This document shows positions 63,075 through 64,000 of a stretch of DNA of 64,000 nt, piece by piece. Location: NCBI RefSeq assembly GCF_002019705.1, contig NZ_KV917377.1, forward strand, positions 3,222,565 through 3,286,564, read 5' to 3'. Positions within the stretch are counted from its first letter, which is position 1; each line of letters opens with the position of its first letter. This stretch comes from Shouchella patagoniensis. Its GTDB lineage: Bacteria; Bacillota; Bacilli; Bacillales; Bacillaceae_D. Position numbers and translations under genes: made by a program. A model generated the notes under the pieces. It had not been told where the DNA came from. It was given only the letters and a program-made list of their open reading frames with translations, and did not search any database.

Positions 63075-64000
63075 ATGAAGGTTCTTGACGTACAAGAAGT
63101 CATTGATGCAATTGATAAGATCAAAGGTGCCAAGCAACAGGATTCAGACAACCTTGAAAACTTGCGAGCAAGCATCCAAAAGATTGAACAACTAGAGTCT
63201 TTGCAAGGAGAAGGAGGAGAAGCGCTAAAAGACCATTTCAGGAGACTTCATGTACCTGTTCTCGAAGCGTTTCATTTACTCATTCGTCAATACATGGAAC
63301 AATTAGATACAGTAAAGTCTAACTTACTAGGCTTTGAAACAAGCTCTGCCATTGTTAGGGAAGAGTTCCTTTCTGGTGACATTAAAAATGGTCTTGACCG
63401 TATTGCCACAAGTGCGACAGAGGATGCGAATGAAATTGAATCAATTCGCACATCGGTTAGTGATATTCTTGCGCTCACCCCTTTTTCAATGGATACGGTC
63501 TTAGGTTATGTAGACCGAGGCAAAGACCACGCAAACGAAACCATTAAGAAATTACATGCACTAGACGAAGAAAATGAAGCCCTGATGACGCAAGCAGAGA
63601 GCGCGCTACAAGAAGTAACAAACGTGGTGAACCACGTGTCGAACTGGTCGAGTGGTGGTGCCATTTTATCAGCAGATACATTAAAAGAAATTGATGCAAA
63701 CCTCGAAGAATTATACACAAGCCTCGTCACAGAAGCGATTTTAATGGCGCCCCCAACCGATGAAATTGATTGGATAGGACAAGAGAGCGCCATGTATCAA
63801 CAAGCACTCCCACTTGAGTTCTTGTACACAGGTGCTTATGCCAATATCCCAGGTGGACTCGAGTCGATGGGGTGGTATTTCATGAACCACTTCCCAGTTA
63901 GCGCGATGGTCAATGATGAACAAGCAATTCAGGCCTGTGCTGCTCCAGAAATCGATCATACTGTCGATGAAGGCGATAGTTGGTGGAATTCCATGTTCAA
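63075..64000 (+). CDS. LXG-domain polymorphic toxin, N-terminal part
   Basis: An open frame of at least 308 codons cut by the window end. The N-terminus MKVLDVQEVIDAIDKIKG is the classic LXG start and the first 200 or so residues are helical with heptad-like Leu/Ile spacing (LXG domain, delivered by the ESX/type VII system). After it comes a different region containing PPTDEIDWIGQESAMYQQ and LESMGWYFMNHFP; it may begin the linker or toxin domain. The toxic activity lies past the window. ATG 63075 follows GGAGAGG; ATG 63071 stops after five codons. Confidence 0.88.
   Translation, partial: MKVLDVQEVIDAIDKIKGAKQQDSDNLENLRASIQKIEQLESLQGEGGEALKDHFRRLHVPVLEAFHLLIRQYMEQLDTVKSNLLGFETSSAIVREEFLSGDIKNGLDRIATSATEDANEIESIRTSVSDILALTPFSMDTVLGYVDRGKDHANETIKKLHALDEENEALMTQAESALQEVTNVVNHVSNWSSGGAILSADTLKEIDANLEELYTSLVTEAILMAPPTDEIDWIGQESAMYQQALPLEFLYTGAYANIPGGLESMGWYFMNHFPVSAMVNDEQAIQACAAPEIDHTVDEGDSWWNSMF

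Noticed and set aside
1-64000. CRISPR arrays, tRNA or rRNA genes, insertion sequences and prophage
   Set aside because: No regularly spaced repeats, cloverleaf-like genes, transposase or phage proteins were found by reading either strand.

Overview
The window looks like chromosomal DNA of a low-GC Gram-positive bacterium of the Bacillaceae, plausibly an alkaliphilic Bacillus relative. The evidence is AAGGAGG-type ribosome sites almost everywhere, cre-like catabolite boxes, intrinsic hairpin-plus-T terminators, and many genes with B. subtilis counterparts (rbsRKDACB, a tcyP-type cystine carrier, yneR-like, yjlB-like, ywqH/ywqI/LXG). The extracellular proteins are strongly acidic, as is common in alkaliphiles (inference). 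No rRNA, tRNA, CRISPR array, phage or insertion sequence was seen.

Layout. 1-8.6 kb: one plus-strand operon holding the end of a ring-opening amidohydrolase (cyanurate/barbiturate type), a cytosine-deaminase-like amidohydrolase, a NitT/TauT-type ABC importer, an isochorismatase-fold amidohydrolase, a PucR regulator, an amidase and an FAH-fold enzyme. It reads as import and stepwise hydrolysis of a cyclic ureide or triazine. 9.2-18.6 kb: a sugar-acid module. An AraC regulator, an SDR dehydrogenase and an FAH-type diketo-acid hydrolase lie on the minus strand. Divergently lie a TRAP transporter, an AraD1-type 2-keto-3-deoxypentonate dehydratase, a semialdehyde dehydrogenase and a two-part UxaA-type dehydratase. 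Both routes could start from the same 2-keto-3-deoxy acid.

18.8-21.7 kb: a tandem universal stress protein, wrecks of a CorC-family gene and of a GAF/STAS-like gene, and an MscS channel. 21.9-27.6 kb: a complete ribose operon rbsRKDACB with a perfect 18-bp operator over its start. 27.9-29.9 kb: a nitrilase-family amidase and a GntR/FCD regulator. 30.0-48.6 kb: two glycan-use loci. The first has LplB/LplC/lipoprotein importer genes, a DUF624 protein, a large GH2 enzyme and a membrane protein with a J-like head. The second has a YesM/YesN-like two-component system, another importer and a GH78 alpha-L-rhamnosidase. A secreted DNase I-fold enzyme lies between them. Together they suggest uptake and trimming of rhamnose- and galactose-containing plant polysaccharide fragments.

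48.7-64 kb: an Rrf2 regulator and a thioredoxin-reductase-like flavoprotein that share an operator motif; an arsRBC operon with a triple-repeat operator; small housekeeping genes; a very large lamin-tail/glycerophosphodiesterase protein with an amber triplet as its third codon; a VOC protein; a GNAT acetyltransferase; a damaged small membrane-protein gene; tcyP; and the start of an LXG polymorphic-toxin locus that runs off the end of the window.
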